The notes under the pieces are model-generated. The model made no database searches. It was not told the origin of the DNA and was given only the letters and a program-made list of their open reading frames with translations. The position numbers and the translations under genes were made by a program. Below, piece by piece: positions 7,031 through 14,740 of a stretch of DNA of 41,971 nt. The stretch is from JBGAQP01 sp044220635 (GTDB taxonomy: Bacteria; Pseudomonadota; Gammaproteobacteria; Burkholderiales; Usitatibacteraceae). The DNA lies in assembly GCA_044220635.1 (NCBI GenBank), contig JBGAQP010000028.1:1-41971 (forward strand). Direction: 5' to 3'. How positions within the stretch are numbered: position 1 is the first letter of the stretch; each line of letters starts with the position of its first letter.

Positions 7031-8065
7031 ATGGACACTGAACGCGTACTAATCACGGGTGCGGGCGGCATGCTTGGAAACGCCGTGTTCCCGTACTTTT
7101 CGTCTCGGTTCCGGAACCTCTCAGCCACGGACATCGACCTCAACGAGAGCTGGCTCGAGCGTCTGGATGTGCGCGACGGCGATGCGCTGCGTCGTGCCTT
7201 CGCGGATCTGCAGCCCACGCTCGTGCTGCATCTGGCGGCCTGCACGGACCTGGAGTTCTGCGAGGTCCATCCGGGAATCGCACGCGAGACCAACGCGGAG
7301 GCGACCGGCGAGGTCGCCTCGCTGTGCGAGGAATACGGAGCCACCCTGGTCTACATCAGCACGGCCGGCGTCTTCGACGGAACGAAGGAGGGCTTCTACA
7401 CCGAGCAGGATCAGCCCCGGCCGATCATGGTGTACGGCCAGACGAAGTACGACGGCGAGATTCTCGCCGCCGCCCGCTGCCGCAGGCACTTCATCGTTCG
7501 CGCGGGCTGGATGGTCGGCGGCGGCGCCGCGAAGGATCACAAGTTCGTCCACCACATGCTCGGGCAGATCGTCTCGGGCGCGAAGGTCATCCGGGCGGTG
7601 AACGACCGCTGGGGCACCCCGACCTACACGCACGATTTCGCCCTGAATCTGTTCCGCCTGCTCGACAGCCGCCGCTACGGCACGTACCACATGGTGTGCG
7701 AGGGGTCGGGGACGCGCTACGACGTGGCCCGGGCGATCCTCGACATCTGCGGAAAGAGCGAGATCGAGCTGATCCCCGTGGACTCCTCGTACTTCGCCGG
7801 CAACTACTTCGCGCCCCGTCCGGTCTCGGAAATGATGACCAACGCCAACCTGCGCGCGATCGACATCAACCTCATGCGCCCCTGGCGGGAGGCGCTCGAC
7901 GACTACATCCGCCGCGAGTTCCCCCACGCGATCGCCGGCCAGGAGAGGCCGCAGGAGGATCGCCGCGTGCGCACGGAGCGCCGCAAACAGGCGATTTCCT
8001 GGAACGGCCCCGAGCGGCGCAAGACGCTCGGCCGGCGCGAGTCCGATCTCGGCAAGAAGGACTGA
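7031..8065 (+). CDS. RmlD-like NAD(P)-dependent sugar reductase/epimerase
   Basis: A 344-residue short-chain dehydrogenase of the extended RmlD type. It has the nucleotide-binding GAGGMLG near residue 10, LHLAACTDLEFCE, the STAGVFDG strand and the catalytic YxxxK in YGQTKYDGE. The dTDP-4-dehydrorhamnose reductase family is the best match, but sequence cannot fix the sugar. The start ATG 7031 has GAGG 6 nt upstream. Oddly, about 40 residues beyond the normal C-terminus are very basic (RRVRTERRK, GPERRKTLGRRESD), a pattern more typical of linker regions near PilZ or GGDEF proteins. It heads a run with the Wza-like exporter 12 nt downstream. Confidence 0.8.
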   Translation: MDTERVLITGAGGMLGNAVFPYFSSRFRNLSATDIDLNESWLERLDVRDGDALRRAFADLQPTLVLHLAACTDLEFCEVHPGIARETNAEATGEVASLCEEYGATLVYISTAGVFDGTKEGFYTEQDQPRPIMVYGQTKYDGEILAAARCRRHFIVRAGWMVGGGAAKDHKFVHHMLGQIVSGAKVIRAVNDRWGTPTYTHDFALNLFRLLDSRRYGTYHMVCEGSGTRYDVARAILDICGKSEIELIPVDSSYFAGNYFAPRPVSEMMTNANLRAIDINLMRPWREALDDYIRREFPHAIAGQERPQEDRRVRTERRKQAISWNGPERRKTLGRRESDLGKKD

Positions 8066-8077
8066 GCGGAGCCGGCG

Positions 8078-8818
8078 ATGCCCTGGGGACGCGTCCTGGC
8101 ATTCCTGATCGTGATGACGGGCGGATGCGCGAGCGTCCAGTATCCGGCCACGCCCCTGCCCGAACGCGCCCAGCAGCCCGCCTACTACCAGCCCTCGCTC
8201 GAGCAGGACTACCGCATCCAGGTCGGCGACACGCTGGCGATCCGCTCCTACTTCGACGCGCAACTCAATCAGGAGGTCGCGGTACGCACCGACGGCCGCA
8301 TCTCCCTGCTGCTCATCGGGGAGCTTTCGGTGGCGGGGATGACGCCGGAGGAACTCGCCACGAAGGTCCGCGGGCCCTACCAGCGCCTCGTCGGCAATAC
8401 GGACCTGACGGTCGCCGTGACGCGAAGCGCCGGCATGAGCGTCTACCTGAGTGGGGAGATCCGGGCGCCGGCGCTCCTGCAGATGGACGGCAGCCTCACC
8501 GTCCTGCAGGCCATTGCGCGCGCCGGCGGACTGCTTCCGTCGGCCAACCCCGCAAACGTCCTGCTCATCCGCAACAAGGGCGACGGGACGCTCGCGGTCA
8601 GCAAGGTCGACATCGACCGGATCCTGCGCAACGAGGCGCCCGACGTCTTCCTCCTGCGCCGGGATGTCGTCTTCGTGCCCAAGAGCGAGATCGCACAGGC
8701 CGGCCAGTTCGTCGACCAGTACATCAACGCCATCGTGCCGCGCTTCATCCAGCTCCAGCTGGGCTGGTACAACACGCGCGTGACCAATACCGATCCGGCG
8801 ATCCAGGTGAACCCATGA
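8078..8818 (+). CDS. Polysaccharide export lipoprotein (Wza/SLBB family)
   Basis: A 246-residue outer-membrane export protein. The N-terminus is a signal sequence ending in a lipobox-like MTGGC. The Poly_export domain follows (YRIQVGDTLAIRSYFDAQLN, VRTDGRISLLLIGELSVAGM, TPEELA), then one SLBB domain (YLSGEIRAPALLQMDGSLTV, QAIARAGG). The C-terminal segment FVDQYINAIVPRFIQLQLGW could form the membrane-crossing helix. It is shorter than E. coli Wza (about 380 residues) because it has fewer SLBB units. The ATG has GGAG 6 nt upstream. Its stop overlaps the glycosyltransferase start in ATGA, which indicates coupling. It should form the outer-membrane exit channel. Confidence 0.88.
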   Translation: MPWGRVLAFLIVMTGGCASVQYPATPLPERAQQPAYYQPSLEQDYRIQVGDTLAIRSYFDAQLNQEVAVRTDGRISLLLIGELSVAGMTPEELATKVRGPYQRLVGNTDLTVAVTRSAGMSVYLSGEIRAPALLQMDGSLTVLQAIARAGGLLPSANPANVLLIRNKGDGTLAVSKVDIDRILRNEAPDVFLLRRDVVFVPKSEIAQAGQFVDQYINAIVPRFIQLQLGWYNTRVTNTDPAIQVNP

Positions 8819-9777
8819 GCGCCGGCGCGGCCGTGTCGCCGGCGCGGGTGACGGTGGTCATCGTCTCGTGGAACTGCTGGCATCACCTGATGCCGTGCCT
8901 CCGCTCGCTGCGAGCCTCCTCCTTCCGGGACCTGGAGATCGTCGTGATCGACAACGGCTCCGTGGACGGCACGATCGAGCGGCTAGAGAAGTCGTTCCCG
9001 GAGGTGCGGCTGATCCGCAACGCGGACAACGTCGGCCACACCCGCGCCGTCAACCAGGGATTCCGCGCGGCACGCGGCGAGCTGGCGATGGTCCTGGACG
9101 CCGACACGGAGATCGATCCCGCGGCCCTTTCCGAGATGGTCGGCTTCCTCGACGCGAACCCCGACGTGGGACTCGTCGCGCCCAGGGCCTTCAACAGCGA
9201 CGGAACCGTCCAGGAATCGGCGCGCAACTTCCCCTCGCCCATCAACGGGCTGTTTGGGCGGCAGAGCGCGCTCACGCGCCTTTTTCCCGACAACCCCTTC
9301 ACCCGGCGCTACCTCAAGCGCGAGTGCGTGCACGCGACGCAGCCCTTCCAGGTGGAGTCGGTCGCGGCCTCGTGCATGCTCCTGCGCAAGTCGCTGATCG
9401 ACCGCTTGGGCGAGTGGGACGAGGGATACTTTGCCTACTTCGTCGACACGGACTGGTGCTACCGCCTCAAGAAGGCCGGCGAGCGGGTGTTCTGCGTGCC
9501 CGGCGCGCGCCTCGTGCATCACGAGCAGAACCGCCCCACGAACAAGCGAAGCGCCCGGCGCATCTGGCTCTTCCACGAGGGGGCGTTGCGCTTCTACAGG
9601 AAGAACCGCACATTCGGTTGGCTGGACCCGCGCACGCTTGTGGCGGCCGCGGCGCTCGTGACGCGTGCCGGCGTGCTGATCGCCCTCAACGCGCTGCGCG
9701 GCAGCGCCCCGGCGGCGCCCGCGGCGGCCCCGGAAGTCGCCGGACCGAAAATGCCGACGCTTCCGGAGAAGCGATGA
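8815..9777 (+). CDS. Family 2 glycosyltransferase (rhamnosyltransferase-like)
   Basis: A 320-residue GT-A enzyme starting VTVVIVSWNCWHHLMPCLRS. Features are the nucleotide-binding strand VVIDNGSVDGT, the DxD-type metal site VLDADTEID, and the acceptor-side WDEGYFAYFVDTDWCYRLKK (the ED/DxD-W region of WbbL-like enzymes). A hydrophobic C-terminal helix (LVAAAALVTRAGVLIALNAL) may anchor it to the inner membrane. The family includes many rhamnosyltransferases, which fits the rmlA and rmlD-like genes nearby, but the sugar is inferred. It overlaps both neighbours by 4 nt (ATGA). Confidence 0.88.
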   Translation: MSAGAAVSPARVTVVIVSWNCWHHLMPCLRSLRASSFRDLEIVVIDNGSVDGTIERLEKSFPEVRLIRNADNVGHTRAVNQGFRAARGELAMVLDADTEIDPAALSEMVGFLDANPDVGLVAPRAFNSDGTVQESARNFPSPINGLFGRQSALTRLFPDNPFTRRYLKRECVHATQPFQVESVAASCMLLRKSLIDRLGEWDEGYFAYFVDTDWCYRLKKAGERVFCVPGARLVHHEQNRPTNKRSARRIWLFHEGALRFYRKNRTFGWLDPRTLVAAAALVTRAGVLIALNALRGSAPAAPAAAPEVAGPKMPTLPEKR

Positions 9778-10586
9778 ACGACGCGCAGGCGGTGAAGGCG
9801 GTATCCGCGGCCGTGGCCGGGGCTGCTGCCGCCCGCCCGCTGTTCGCCATCGAAGTGGATCCCCTGGCGCGCCGGGATTCCGCGCTCTTGGAAGCGGGCT
9901 ACCGCGTGGTCGAGTTCGTCCTCGCCGTCGTGGGCGTGCTGCTCACGCTGCCGATCCTGGTGACCGCCGCGGTGCTCATCCGGCTCGATTCCCCCGGGCC
10001 GGTGCTCTTCTTCCACCCGCGATCGGGGCGCAGCAAGATCATGAAGGGCGAGGACCTCGTGGGGCGCACCGACATCGTTTCCCCGACCGGGCGCTTCGAG
10101 CCGGGCAAGCTCTACCATGTCCCGACCACCTTCCGGCTCGCCAAGTTCAGGACGATGTACACCGACTCCCGCGAGCGCTTTCCCAATCTCGGCCGGCACG
10201 AGTTCCGCAGCTCGGAGGAGTTCCTGAACGCCTTCTACAAGCAGGAGGCTGACCCGCGCGTGACCCGCTCGGGGGCTTGGCTGCGGCGCTACTCCATCGA
10301 CGAGTTCCCCAATTTCTGGAACGTGCTTACCGGCGACGTGAGCCTCGTAGGCCCGCGCCCGGAGATCCCGTCGTACCTGCCCTTCTATTCGGCCGATCAC
10401 ATGCGCAAGTTCACCGTGAAGCCGGGCATCACCGGGCTCGCGCAGACCAACGGCCGCAGCCTTCTCACCATCGGCCAGGTGCTCGACTGGGACCTGCGCT
10501 ACGTCAGGGAGCGCTCGGTGGGTCTCGACCTGAAGATCTTCGTCGCCACCGTCTGGCTGGTCCTCGCCAAGCGCGGGGCCTTCTGA
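9774..10586 (+). CDS. Initiating sugar-phosphate transferase (bacterial sugar transferase family)
   Basis: A 270-residue polyprenyl-phosphate sugar-1-phosphate transferase that loads the first sugar onto undecaprenyl phosphate. One membrane segment (FVLAVVGVLLTLPILVTAAV) is followed by RLDSPGPVLFFHPRSG, KFRTM, the catalytic block RRYSIDEFPNFWNVLTGDVS with LVGPRPE, and KPGITGLAQ. It lacks the N-terminal four-helix region of WbaP/WcaJ, so it is PglC-like in size. Between FFHPRSG and KFRTM lies an insertion longer than usual (about 35 residues, including GEDLVGRTDIVSPTGRFEPG). It overlaps the upstream glycosyltransferase by 4 nt. Confidence 0.88.
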   Translation: MNDAQAVKAVSAAVAGAAAARPLFAIEVDPLARRDSALLEAGYRVVEFVLAVVGVLLTLPILVTAAVLIRLDSPGPVLFFHPRSGRSKIMKGEDLVGRTDIVSPTGRFEPGKLYHVPTTFRLAKFRTMYTDSRERFPNLGRHEFRSSEEFLNAFYKQEADPRVTRSGAWLRRYSIDEFPNFWNVLTGDVSLVGPRPEIPSYLPFYSADHMRKFTVKPGITGLAQTNGRSLLTIGQVLDWDLRYVRERSVGLDLKIFVATVWLVLAKRGAF

Positions 10587-10606
10587 GTCGCCCGGGATAC
10601 CGACGG

Positions 10607-12031
10607 ATGCCCGCCACCGGAAGCCCCCCCGAGACGCCCGGAATCCCGCCTCCGGCGTACCTGGAGGTGCTCGCCCGGCAGCGCTTGTTCATCGTCGTCT
10701 TCGTGGCATCGGCGGTGGTCACCGCGCTCGCGCAGACCTACGTCTATTCGGAGAAGTACGAGTCCTACACGGCGATCTCGTACCGCGCGCAGGAGGTGAC
10801 GCGGTTCAAGGCGCTGCAGAACGAGGCCATGGGCTATCCCGTCCCCCAGGCCCCCTTCAAGGTGATCGGGCAGACGCTGCAGGAGGTGCTCAAGAGCAAC
10901 GCCGTCCTCCTGGACGTCGTCAAGGCGCTGAAGCTCGACGAGCGTCGCGCCGCCTACGAAGGGCCCTGGTACCGGGTGTGGTACGAGCGGACGAAGGACT
11001 GGATCCGCGAATACGGCGGGTACGCCTGGATGCTCCTCAAGTTCGGCCGCATCGTCGAGGAGGATCCGACGGTTGCGGCGATCAACGAACTGCGCGCGAA
11101 CATCAAGGTCACCAACTACGACTCCTACATCTTCCGCCTGGCCGTGCGCGACAAGCATCCCGAGCGGGCCGCGAAGATCGCCGACCGCCTCGGCCAGGTG
11201 CTCGCGGCGTGGCTGCTCGAGTTCGATCGCCAGCCCGGCCGCTCGCGCGTCGAGCAGCTGCAGACGCTTCTCGAGGAGAAGAAGCGACTGCTGGCCGAGC
11301 GGCGCCGCGATATCGAATCCCTGCTCAACGAGAACCGCGTCGCTTCGGTGCAGCTGGAGACCGAACAGCTGACCGAGAACCTGTCGGCGCTGCGGCTGGA
11401 GGAGTCCCGGCTCGCGAGCGAGATCGCGCGCGCCCAGGCCCGCCAGGCCTCGGTGGAAGCGAAGCTCTCCGTGAAGCAGCGCATGCTCGGCGCGCCCGAG
11501 GGGCAGGGCAAGAGCGCGGAGTTCATCCAGCCCGAGGACTTCAGGAAGCTTTCCTCGCAGCGCCTGTTCGACGATCTGGAGCTCGGGAGCCTGCTTGCCA
11601 AGCAGGCGTCGCTGCGCAGCTCCATCGACGCCGTCAACGCGCGGCTGCGCAAGCTCCCCGAGGTCCAGGCGCGCCTCGACGCCCTGAAGCTCTCCCTCGC
11701 CTCGATCGAACGCGACTTCTCCCTGCTCAACGACAGCTATCAGGAGGCCGCCGTCCGCGCCACCTCCGCGGTGAGCGAGGTGCGCGTCCTGCACCCGGCG
11801 GTCGTGCCCACCGGGCCCGTGTCGCCGATCAAGGTCTTCCACGTCCTCCTCGCGGGCGGGCTCGGCCTGGTGTTCGCGGTGGGTTTGGTCTACCTCCTCG
11901 AGTACCTCGACATCCGCATCCTGTTTTCGGCGCGCCGCGAGGAGCGCGCGCCGGAGCCTGCCCTCCCCGTTCTCCCGCCCACGGCGGGAGCCCCGGGGCC
12001 CGAAGGCGCACCGGGTGCCCGCGATGGATGA
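10607..12031 (+). CDS. Wzz-like polysaccharide co-polymerase without kinase domain
   Basis: A 474-residue inner-membrane protein. A Wzz N-terminal segment with a membrane helix is at about residues 25-50 (LFIVVFVASAVVTALAQTYV). A long periplasmic helical region follows, with strong coiled-coil heptads from about 215 to 400, then a second membrane helix (VLLAGGLGLVFAVGLVYLLE) and a short Pro-rich cytoplasmic tail. No Walker A, A' or B motif and no tyrosine cluster follow, so this is not a BY-kinase such as Wzc. It would set chain length with the polymerase. The start ATG 10607 follows the transferase by 20 nt. Its end overlaps the next small gene. Confidence 0.8.
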   Translation: MPATGSPPETPGIPPPAYLEVLARQRLFIVVFVASAVVTALAQTYVYSEKYESYTAISYRAQEVTRFKALQNEAMGYPVPQAPFKVIGQTLQEVLKSNAVLLDVVKALKLDERRAAYEGPWYRVWYERTKDWIREYGGYAWMLLKFGRIVEEDPTVAAINELRANIKVTNYDSYIFRLAVRDKHPERAAKIADRLGQVLAAWLLEFDRQPGRSRVEQLQTLLEEKKRLLAERRRDIESLLNENRVASVQLETEQLTENLSALRLEESRLASEIARAQARQASVEAKLSVKQRMLGAPEGQGKSAEFIQPEDFRKLSSQRLFDDLELGSLLAKQASLRSSIDAVNARLRKLPEVQARLDALKLSLASIERDFSLLNDSYQEAAVRATSAVSEVRVLHPAVVPTGPVSPIKVFHVLLAGGLGLVFAVGLVYLLEYLDIRILFSARREERAPEPALPVLPPTAGAPGPEGAPGARDG

Positions 12032-12179
12032 GCAACCCGTGGAAACGCCGCCGCGCGATGCGCCGCCACCCGCCCCCCGTCGGCCGCTGCCTGCGCCCGT
12101 GCGGTACCTGATCATCGCCGCATCGGGCTCGGCGATCGCCATGCTCGGCTCTTACCTCCTGCGAACGATCGGCTATTGA
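12024..12179 (+). CDS. 51-residue proline-rich single-pass membrane protein
   Basis: This small open frame starts inside the last codons of the Wzz-like gene (ATG 12024, 8-nt overlap). It encodes MDEQPVETPPRDAPPPAPRR, a short linker, and a membrane helix (YLIIAASGSAIAMLGSYLLR) before TGA. The division into a Pro-rich charged head and one clean helix looks like a real protein. The overlap implies translational coupling. A competing ATGA start at 12028 gives a 27-residue basic peptide with no membrane helix and is less likely. No family is recognised. By position it may assist the co-polymerase or exporter, which is inference. Confidence 0.55.
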   Translation: MDEQPVETPPRDAPPPAPRRPLPAPVRYLIIAASGSAIAMLGSYLLRTIGY

Positions 12180-12253
12180 GCAGCGCGAAGGGGTCGGGGC
12201 TCGCGACCAGACGAATCGAACCCGAAAACCAGGCATTCGACGAAAGGAGCCAC

Positions 12254-12364
12254 ATGCAGCCGAACGGCACGACTTCGCAACGGAGTGCAAGCCGCGAACA
12301 CCCCGCCGGGCGACGCCCGGAAGGTGATTCCATGCCGACCCTTTTCACCAACCACTCGCAGTAG
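12254..12364 (+). CDS. Candidate 36-residue peptide upstream of the epimerase
   Basis: ATG 12254 has AAAGGAG about 5 nt upstream, one of the better ribosome binding sites in this locus. The peptide begins MQPNGTTSQRSASREHPAGR, has no membrane segment, and ends at TAG 12362-12364, only 11 nt before the TTG start of the epimerase. It spans a hairpin with arms CCGGGC (12306-12311) and GCCCGG (12315-12320). It could be a leader peptide controlling epimerase translation or a small unknown protein; a chance frame is also possible. Confidence 0.35.
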   Translation: MQPNGTTSQRSASREHPAGRRPEGDSMPTLFTNHSQ

Positions 12365-12375
12365 CGGAGGGCTTC

Positions 12376-13386
12376 TTGGACAAGAAACGCGTTTTCATCT
12401 CCGGGGTCGCAGGCTTCCTCGGCAGCCACCTGGCCGACGCCTTCCTCGCCGAGGGCCACGAAGTCATCGGCTGCGACAACATGATCGGCGGCTACCTGGA
12501 CAACGTCCCGTCGGGCGTGCAGTTCTACCAGCTCGACTGCAACGACTTCGGGCGGCTGAGCCAGCACATGAAGGGCGTGGACATCGCCTACCATTGCGCC
12601 GCGACGGCCTACGAGGGGCTGAGCGTCTTCAGCCCGCACATGATCACCCAGAACATCGTGACGGCCACGACGGGAATGGTTTCCGCGGCGGCCGCCAACC
12701 GCGTGCGCCGGTTCGTGCTCTGTTCGTCCATGGCGCGGTACGGGACCAACAAGGTCCCGTTCACCGAGGACATGGAGCCGCGCCCCCAGGACCCCTACGG
12801 CATCGGCAAGCTCGCCTCCGAGCAGCTGGTGCGCAGCATCGCCGACGTGCACGGGATGGAGTGGGTGATCGCGGTCCCCCACAACATCGTGGGCCCCCGC
12901 CAGAAGTACAACGACCCGTATCGCAACGTCGCGAGCATCTTCATCAACATGATGCTGCAGGGCCGCCAGCCGTTCATCTACGGCGACGGCAACCAGATGC
13001 GCTGTTTCAGCTTCATCGCCGACGACGTGGACCCGCTCATGATGATGGCGTTCGCGCCGGAATGCGCCGGGGAAGTCATCAACATCGGGCCCGACGACGA
13101 GTTCATCACCATCAACGAGCTCGCGGTGACGATCGCACGGCTCCTGAACTTCGAGCTCGAGCCCCGGCGCATGCGCGGGCGGCCCCAGGAGGTCTATCTC
13201 GCGAACTGCTCGGCCGAGAAGGCGAGGAGGCTCCTCGGCTACGCGCCAAAAGTGAAGCTGGAGGAGGGGCTGCGCGAGATGATCGACTGGATCCGCAAGC
13301 GCGGCACGATGCAGTTCCAGTACCACATCGACATCGAGATCCTCAACGAAAAGACGCCCGAGACCTGGGGCAAGCGGCTCTTCTGA
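12376..13386 (+). CDS. NAD-dependent sugar epimerase/dehydratase (GalE-like SDR)
   Basis: A 336-residue extended short-chain dehydrogenase. The NAD site is ISGVAGFLGSHLADAFL near residue 8, with YHCAATAYEG, the catalytic serine strand VLCSSMARYG, and YxxxK in DPYGIGKLASE. The later substrate region includes PHNIVGPRQKYNDPYRNVAS and GDGNQMRCFSFIADD. UDP-glucose or UDP-GlcNAc 4-epimerases are the nearest group, but dehydratases look similar. The start is a rare TTG at 12376 with GGAGG 5 nt upstream; no better start lies nearby. It probably supplies a nucleotide sugar for the repeat unit. It converges with the antisense glycosyltransferase, 20 nt away. Confidence 0.82.
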   Translation: MDKKRVFISGVAGFLGSHLADAFLAEGHEVIGCDNMIGGYLDNVPSGVQFYQLDCNDFGRLSQHMKGVDIAYHCAATAYEGLSVFSPHMITQNIVTATTGMVSAAAANRVRRFVLCSSMARYGTNKVPFTEDMEPRPQDPYGIGKLASEQLVRSIADVHGMEWVIAVPHNIVGPRQKYNDPYRNVASIFINMMLQGRQPFIYGDGNQMRCFSFIADDVDPLMMMAFAPECAGEVINIGPDDEFITINELAVTIARLLNFELEPRRMRGRPQEVYLANCSAEKARRLLGYAPKVKLEEGLREMIDWIRKRGTMQFQYHIDIEILNEKTPETWGKRLF

Positions 13387-13406
13387 GCCGCGAGCCGCGA
13401 GCGCCT

Positions 13407-14462
13407 TCAGCCATGACCATAGAGCCGCTCTGCATCCCGGACTCCGCGCAGGAACTGGTAGTAGAGGAACGCACGGTACATCTTCGTGCGGGCGAGCGCG
13501 GCCACCCGCGGGTTGCGCTCGGCCAGGTCGAAGAAGGGGCGCCAGAGCCACCGGGCGGTGAGGCCGTTGAGCGTCACCATGCGCCCGAAATGCCGGATCA
13601 GGTGCCACGCGAAGCTGCGTTCCGCGCCACGGAAGGGATTCGGCCCCCGCAGCACGCGGAAGTATTCGCCGACCGTGCGCCAGGTGAGCACGTGGAAGTA
13701 GACGGTGAGCTCGGGATGCGGCGCGTACCTGCGGAACTCGCCGTAGTTGAGCCCGCGCTCGTACCAGCGGGCGATCGCCTGGTCGAGCGTGGCGAGATGG
13801 TAGTGGTGGCCCAGCGCGGCCTTCGAATAGAAGAGCCGCATGCCGTGGGGTTGCAGGCGGTAGCCGAGCTCGAGGTCCTCCATGGCCGCCGCCCCTCCCC
13901 GTCCGCGCTGGTCGATGAACATCCCGTGGCGCAGGAGGAAATCCCGCTTGACCGACAGGTTGGCGGCGCCGAACCGCCACGCCGGCAGTTCCTCGAGTTC
14001 CTCGAGCTCGTCGAAGCGGAAGGGATTCCACTTGCGCAGGAAGACCGTCTGGTCGAGCTCCGGGGACTGCAACACCTTGCCCAGGACGGCGTGCCCGGCC
14101 TCGGGATGGGACTGATGGAATTCCAGGTGCGTACGCACCGCGGGCGGCGTGAGCCAGATGTCGTCGGCGATCAGCAGCACGATCGGCGCTCGGGCGGCCT
14201 CGATGCCGCGGTTCTGGGTGTATCCCGGCCCGCGATTCTCGTGGCGCAGGTAGGTGAGCCGAAAGGGCATCGCCGGGGTCATCGCGGCCACCACGGCCGT
14301 GGTGTCGTCGGGCGAGCCGTCGTCCACGACGAGCACCTCGAACTGCCCCGGGGGAAGATCCTGGCGCGCGAGGTGCTCCAGGGTCCGGCGCAGCGTTTCG
14401 GCGCGGTTGTAGGTGGACAGGACGACGCTGATCAGCGGCGCGCTGTTCGGGCTATTGTCCAT
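13407..14462 (-). CDS. Family 2 glycosyltransferase, antisense paralogue A
   Basis: A 351-residue GT-A enzyme with ISVVLSTYNRAETLRRTLEH, VLVVDDGSPDDT, the metal site LLIADDI and a MEDLELGYRL acceptor motif. It is clearly paralogous to the glycosyltransferase at 18164-19243: both share the order RHENRGPG.TQNRGI, ARAPIVLL.ADDI and LQSPELDQTVFLRKW, and similar C-terminal membrane-associated helices. A 44-nt stretch (14028-14071) is identical, inverted, to 18564-18607. ATG 14462 has AGGA 7 nt upstream. It is the only gene of this half of the locus on the minus strand, so it needs its own promoter in 14463-14740. Confidence 0.87.
   Translation of the reverse strand: MDNSPNSAPLISVVLSTYNRAETLRRTLEHLARQDLPPGQFEVLVVDDGSPDDTTAVVAAMTPAMPFRLTYLRHENRGPGYTQNRGIEAARAPIVLLIADDIWLTPPAVRTHLEFHQSHPEAGHAVLGKVLQSPELDQTVFLRKWNPFRFDELEELEELPAWRFGAANLSVKRDFLLRHGMFIDQRGRGGAAAMEDLELGYRLQPHGMRLFYSKAALGHHYHLATLDQAIARWYERGLNYGEFRRYAPHPELTVYFHVLTWRTVGEYFRVLRGPNPFRGAERSFAWHLIRHFGRMVTLNGLTARWLWRPFFDLAERNPRVAALARTKMYRAFLYYQFLRGVRDAERLYGHG
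14028..14071 (-). repeat. 44-nt inverted copy shared with 18564-18607
   Basis: The minus-strand sequence here is identical over 44 nt to the plus strand at 18564-18607, and one mismatch bounds each end. It encodes the segment QSPELDQTVFLRKW in both glycosyltransferases. The surrounding codons differ freely. Confidence 0.85.
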
Positions 14463-14579
14463 TCGTGGATCCTGCGCGGGTCTTGCCCCGGGAGGACCCG
14501 GGGCGGGATGGCGGCCGAGGCGGCGGCGCCGTGCCGCGGCGCGCCGGTGGCCTGCATTCTACCCTCGCCCGCGGCCGGG

Positions 14580-14608
14580 TTGAAGCGATCGACCAGGCCG
14601 CGTAGCCT
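14580..14608 (+). promoter_or_regulatory. Possible promoter of the methyltransferase-to-flippase run
   Basis: TTGAAG (14580-14585) and TAGCCT (14603-14608) are separated by 17 nt. The start would be near 14615, giving a leader of about 125 nt to the ATG at 14741, which has TAGGAG upstream. The hexamers are moderate matches. The rest of the 278-nt intergenic region 14463-14740 holds nothing else I recognise. Confidence 0.4.
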
Positions 14609-14740
14609 ATGCGGGCATGCTGCCCTCTCGGGATCCGCGGCCGCGAGTACGCGATTCCGGCCCCGGGGCCGCCCACAGAAGGGGCGGCTCGCACCCGCGA
14701 CACCGTCCGTGCCCCGTTTCGGCAACCTAGGAGACCAGCG

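Noticed and set aside
12028..12111. 27-codon ATGA-coupled frame after the Wzz-like gene
   Set aside because: The overlap is typical of coupled genes, but the product is a short basic peptide, while the alternative frame from 12024 encodes a clean membrane helix.
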